64,000 nt of DNA from Diphasiastrum complanatum (Eukaryota > Streptophyta > Lycopodiopsida > Lycopodiales > Lycopodiaceae), in NCBI GenBank assembly GCA_029204225.1, contig CM055097.1:41210028-41274027 (forward strand), written 5' to 3'. The notes under the pieces were generated by a model. That model was not told where the DNA came from and did not search any database. It worked only from the letters and a program-made list of their open reading frames with translations. Made by a program: the position numbers and the translations under genes. Of this stretch, positions 61,564 through 64,000 are shown piece after piece (positions within the stretch are counted from its first letter, which is position 1; every line of letters begins with the position of its first letter).

Positions 61564-62543
61564 ATGGCTACAAGTGGAGGCTACAAGTAGTGGAGGCTTT
61601 ATGTTGGAGAGCAATGATAGGCTTACCTCAATCAACTATTCTACTGGGAAGGTGAGGATGGAGTCCTTATTGGAGATGAATAAGTTGACGGAGATTGTTG
61701 TAGGTGTGGAGGAGAGTCCTCAAGCACCTCAAGATCAAGTGAGGTATGACAAGAGAGCAAATAAAGCTCTACACATAATTAAGATGAATGTTACCAATGA
61801 ACTTGTCAAGGAAGTTGGTAAGTGCACATCATCTCTTGAGGCTTGGGAAGCTTTGAAGAAGCTGATGAATCCAAGTCTACATCAAGAGTTCTTACTCTTA
61901 GGAGGCAAATCTCTCAAATTTTGCAAAAGAAGGAAGGGAGTACTCATGCTTTTGTCTTGAGGGTTAAAGCATTCAATGATAAGTTAGCATGTATTGATGA
62001 AAGCATTAAGGAGGTAGAACTTGTTTAAGTTATACTTAATGGCTTGTTGGATGATCATGCTAATCTTGTTCAAAGTTTTGCTATTCAAAAGCCTTTGCAA
62101 GTATTGTGGATTTGCAAGAGATCTTGGTGAATGAGGAATATAGGCTTCAATCAAGAGGAGGTGGATCTACATCGACATCTCATTATGAAAAGGATGCTAT
62201 GTTCATCAAAGGCAAGTTCAAGGGCAAAGGCAAAGGCAAGTGGTCTTAAGGGCAAGATCAAGGTGAGACTTCCTCTTTTGGCAAAAAGAAAGATAAGTCT
62301 AAGTTAAAATGCTTTTATTGTGGAATCAAAGGGCATTTTGCAAATGAATATTTGAAGAAGCAAAGAGATGAAGGTAGCAAGCAAATCAACTTTACTACTA
62401 ATGATGAGGATCTAGGTGACGGTGATTCTCTTTTGATGTGTTCTTCAAGTCCAATATCAAGTGAAGGTGACAAAGATTCATGGTTGATTGATAGTAGAGC
62501 TAGTTCACACATGACTAGTCACAAGGAGTTCTTTACTTCTTTG
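61564..62543 (+). pseudogene. Copia-2b gag-protease, degraded
   Basis: A deletion in the leader brought ATG 61564 next to LTR-proximal sequence, and a small duplication (GGCTACAAGTGGAGG) put a TAG after eight codons. Gag then reads in shifted frames with the same break as copy 1 near 61,860, a stop at 62,026 and a TAA near 62,248. The knuckle reads CFYCGIKGHFANEY, losing the last Cys, and the protease reads LIDSRASSH as in copy 1. It ends at 62,543. Confidence 0.85.
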
Positions 62544-62602
62544 CACAACAACACCCACCACGATTTGCGACTTGAATCACGAGCTTAATTCTTTTTTAAT
62601 TC

Positions 62603-63050
62603 GTTGCGGACGTCAGAAAAACACGTCGCTATATTTGACGAATTTAAAAAACATCACATTACGACGGGCACAATGTGCCGGATTCTGAAACGTATTTTCC
62701 TGATCATGCAAACCCGCTCTGACATGGATGTCGCAATGCGACGTCTGACGTGGACGTCGCATTGCGATGTCCAAAGACGTTACAAACGCTCTGACGTGGA
62801 TGTCGCATTACGACGTTTCCGGATTCAGTCGAATTTCGACGTCTATAAATACAGAATGATGTCATAATTTTACCGACGGATGTCCGATGCTCATCCGACG
62901 TCCATCCGATACGTATGCTTGGACGTCAGAATCCGACGTCCCATAAAGTTGTTGGATTCCGATGTCTGTTAACAGAATGATCAAAAAATATGTCCGACAT
63001 GTGTCCGACGTCTATCCGACGCGTTAGGACGTCGGATTTCGACGTCCCAA
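62603..63050. repeat. GACGTC-palindrome locus 2
   Basis: GACGTC occurs about ten times in 440 bp. Imperfect palindromes lie at 62,727-62,745, 62,752-62,772, 62,798-62,820, 62,921-62,941 and 63,027-63,047, plus a weaker one at about 62,825-62,843. In each full one the two half-sites (GACGTC or its CpG-decayed form GATGTC) start 13 bp apart with an AT-containing centre. TGACGTGGA also recurs. A TATAAATA lies at 62,844-62,851. Function unknown; it begins soon after the Copia-2b protease is interrupted. Confidence 0.85.
62844..62851 (+). promoter_or_regulatory. TATA-like box next to the GACGTC array
   Basis: TATAAATA directly downstream of four of the palindromes. It could make the array a promoter, but no downstream gene start is assured. 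Confidence 0.35.
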
Positions 63051-63428
63051 ATTAGGTAAAAAAAATAAAAAAATGCGTAAAAAATAGCGCGCGTAGTTTT
63101 ATCGGGCTGTTCTTGGAGTTGAGTTCTTGGAGAAGCGATGTTCGTGCATTGTTTTTAAAACAATATTTTTGAGTTGCATTCAACATTTGGATCAAACAAC
63201 AAACTAAGCATGAGGTACTTTTCCTTCTTAAACTACTTTTCATTTTATATTTTATTGCATTACTTCATGTTCATTATGAATGACAATACTTTATTGCATT
63301 GCTTTGTGCACATCATAAATTTCATTTAGGTTTTTAGATATAATATTGATTGGTGTTTTGAAATCCAACATTTCTTAGTTGATTATTACGTCAATCCACA
63401 TCCCTAAATTTGACATTGCAATTTTTGA
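63051..63428. other. AT-rich spacer with A-runs
   Basis: An A-rich patch at 63,058-63,072 and a run of 13 A at 63,428-63,440. No gene seen. Confidence 0.45.
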
Positions 63429-64000
63429 AAAAAAAAAAAATTGCACATTTTGGATGATCCTACAAGTGTAGATCAAGCAAGGAAAGAAGAGGAGTGGATC
63501 CAACCAATGGATCTTGAGTATCGATCTCTTATGAAGAGTGGAACATCTTTTGGAGGATCTTCTTGTGTACATGGAGATATGCAAGTGGATGGATGTTATC
63601 TTGCTGTAAAATCAAGTAATGGATTTGGAAAACAAAGTTTGTTCAATGACTTTGATGGTCAAGTTGAAGATCAAGAGGTTGATCTCAAAGCACTTCAACT
63701 AGTCAAAAGGGAAGGTGACAATTTGGAGCTAGTCAAGAGCATCAAAGGAGAGGTAATTGGCAAAGGTGTTATGGATCTGTTTTTGCAACATATTGAAGAC
63801 TCAAGTAAGGTCAAAGGAACAGCAAGGAAGTGTTGTTCAAGTTTACTTTACTTGTTCTATCTCATGTTTGAGCAATTTCATGTGGATGTGTGCAAATTGT
63901 CAAGATATGGTAAAACTAGCTACATTGGTGAGCATTGTTCTGATGTTGGATTTGTACTAGCATTCTTGGCTGATTTTTCAGATGGAAATGAAGCTATTGG
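63429..64000 (+). CDS. Open frame: copia RT start followed by unknown protein, runs off right edge
   Basis: 190 codons without a stop from 63,429 to the window end (first ATG at 63,507). Codons 8-33 (DDPTSVDQARKEEEWIQPMD...LMKSGT) match the N-terminus of copia RVT_2 as in Copia-9. After that, where CKW and VAKGY motifs should follow, the sequence is unrelated: Gly/Ser-rich, then DFDGQVEDQEVDLKALQLVK and a Leu/Val-rich stretch (LLYLFYLMFEQFHVDV). A frame this long in AT-rich debris suggests recent coding capacity. It may be a chimeric or non-autonomous element ORF or a captured gene. No domain recognised in the second part. Confidence 0.5.

Larger units (their letters stand above)
58583..62543 (+). 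repeat. Duplicated block R1, copy 2
   Basis: Direct-orientation match to 20,535-25,165. Missing here: about 340 bp after GATCCACAAG (59,311) and about 320 bp of leader before gag. The block ends at 62,543 in the middle of the protease, where unrelated sequence starts. Confidence 0.85.

Noticed and set aside
62603-63050. GACGTC array as a pararetrovirus-type promoter
   Set aside because: TGACG motifs and a TATA box are suggestive, but no viral coding sequence is present, so no such assignment is made.

Overview
This window looks like nuclear DNA of a land plant with a large, retrotransposon-dominated genome. The evidence is a split gene for a ubiquitin-RUB1 (NEDD8) fusion precursor, many Ty1/copia and Ty3/gypsy elements with plant-type primer-binding sites (tRNA-iMet for copia, a TGGCGCC...CCGGGGA site for gypsy), long (CT)n, (CA)n and (TA)n microsatellites, and very few intact genes. 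A fern, other seed-free plant or gymnosperm would fit, but the sequence alone does not settle the lineage.

Layout. 1-1560: first two exons of the ubiquitin-RUB1 gene, minus strand, running off the left edge. 2.0-6.5 kb: decayed copia scraps. 6,556-11,171: a copia element bounded by two LTRs that kept gag and protease but lost integrase and reverse transcriptase. 11.2-14.1 kb: no coding signal, one 97-bp tandem duplication. 14.1-20.06 kb: a gypsy element with LTR, PBS, Gag (three zinc knuckles), protease, RT and RNase H in one frame broken only by three stop codons, cut off inside integrase. 20.5-25.2 kb: duplicated block R1 (unknown minus-strand frames plus a copia LTR, PBS, gag and protease). 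25.4-30 kb: microsatellites, a Gag-like minus-strand ORF, a two-scale tandem repeat, a purine-rich stretch and a solo LTR. 30.1-30.5 kb: first GACGTC-palindrome locus. 31-36.8 kb: copia 5' ends and a minus-strand gypsy pol. 36.77-38.9 kb: left arm of inverted duplication R2 with a 135-nt hairpin. 39.4-41.3 kb: deleted copia. 41.3-45.4 kb: no gene recognised. 45.4-51.6 kb: stacked minus-strand copia fragments, one split by a plus-strand gypsy gag. 51.6-53.6 kb: compound microsatellites, tandemly duplicated with a period of about 1.1 kb. 54.45-58.58 kb: right arm of R2, interrupted by about 1.96 kb that carries a secreted bulb-lectin-like gene. 58.58-62.54 kb: second copy of R1. 62.6-63.05 kb: second and denser GACGTC-palindrome locus. 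63.43-64.0 kb: an open frame starting as copia RT and continuing as unknown protein past the right edge.

Only two host genes are supported: ubiquitin-RUB1 and the lectin-like gene. The rest is retrotransposon debris shuffled by duplication, inversion and nested insertion. The most unusual signals are (a) a family of paired GACGTC half-sites at a fixed 13-bp spacing at two unlinked places, one just upstream of a TATA-like box; (b) the conserved long hairpin in both R2 arms; (c) the lectin-like gene present in only one arm of R2; and (d) open frames of unknown function in the place of missing pol domains in copia derivatives.
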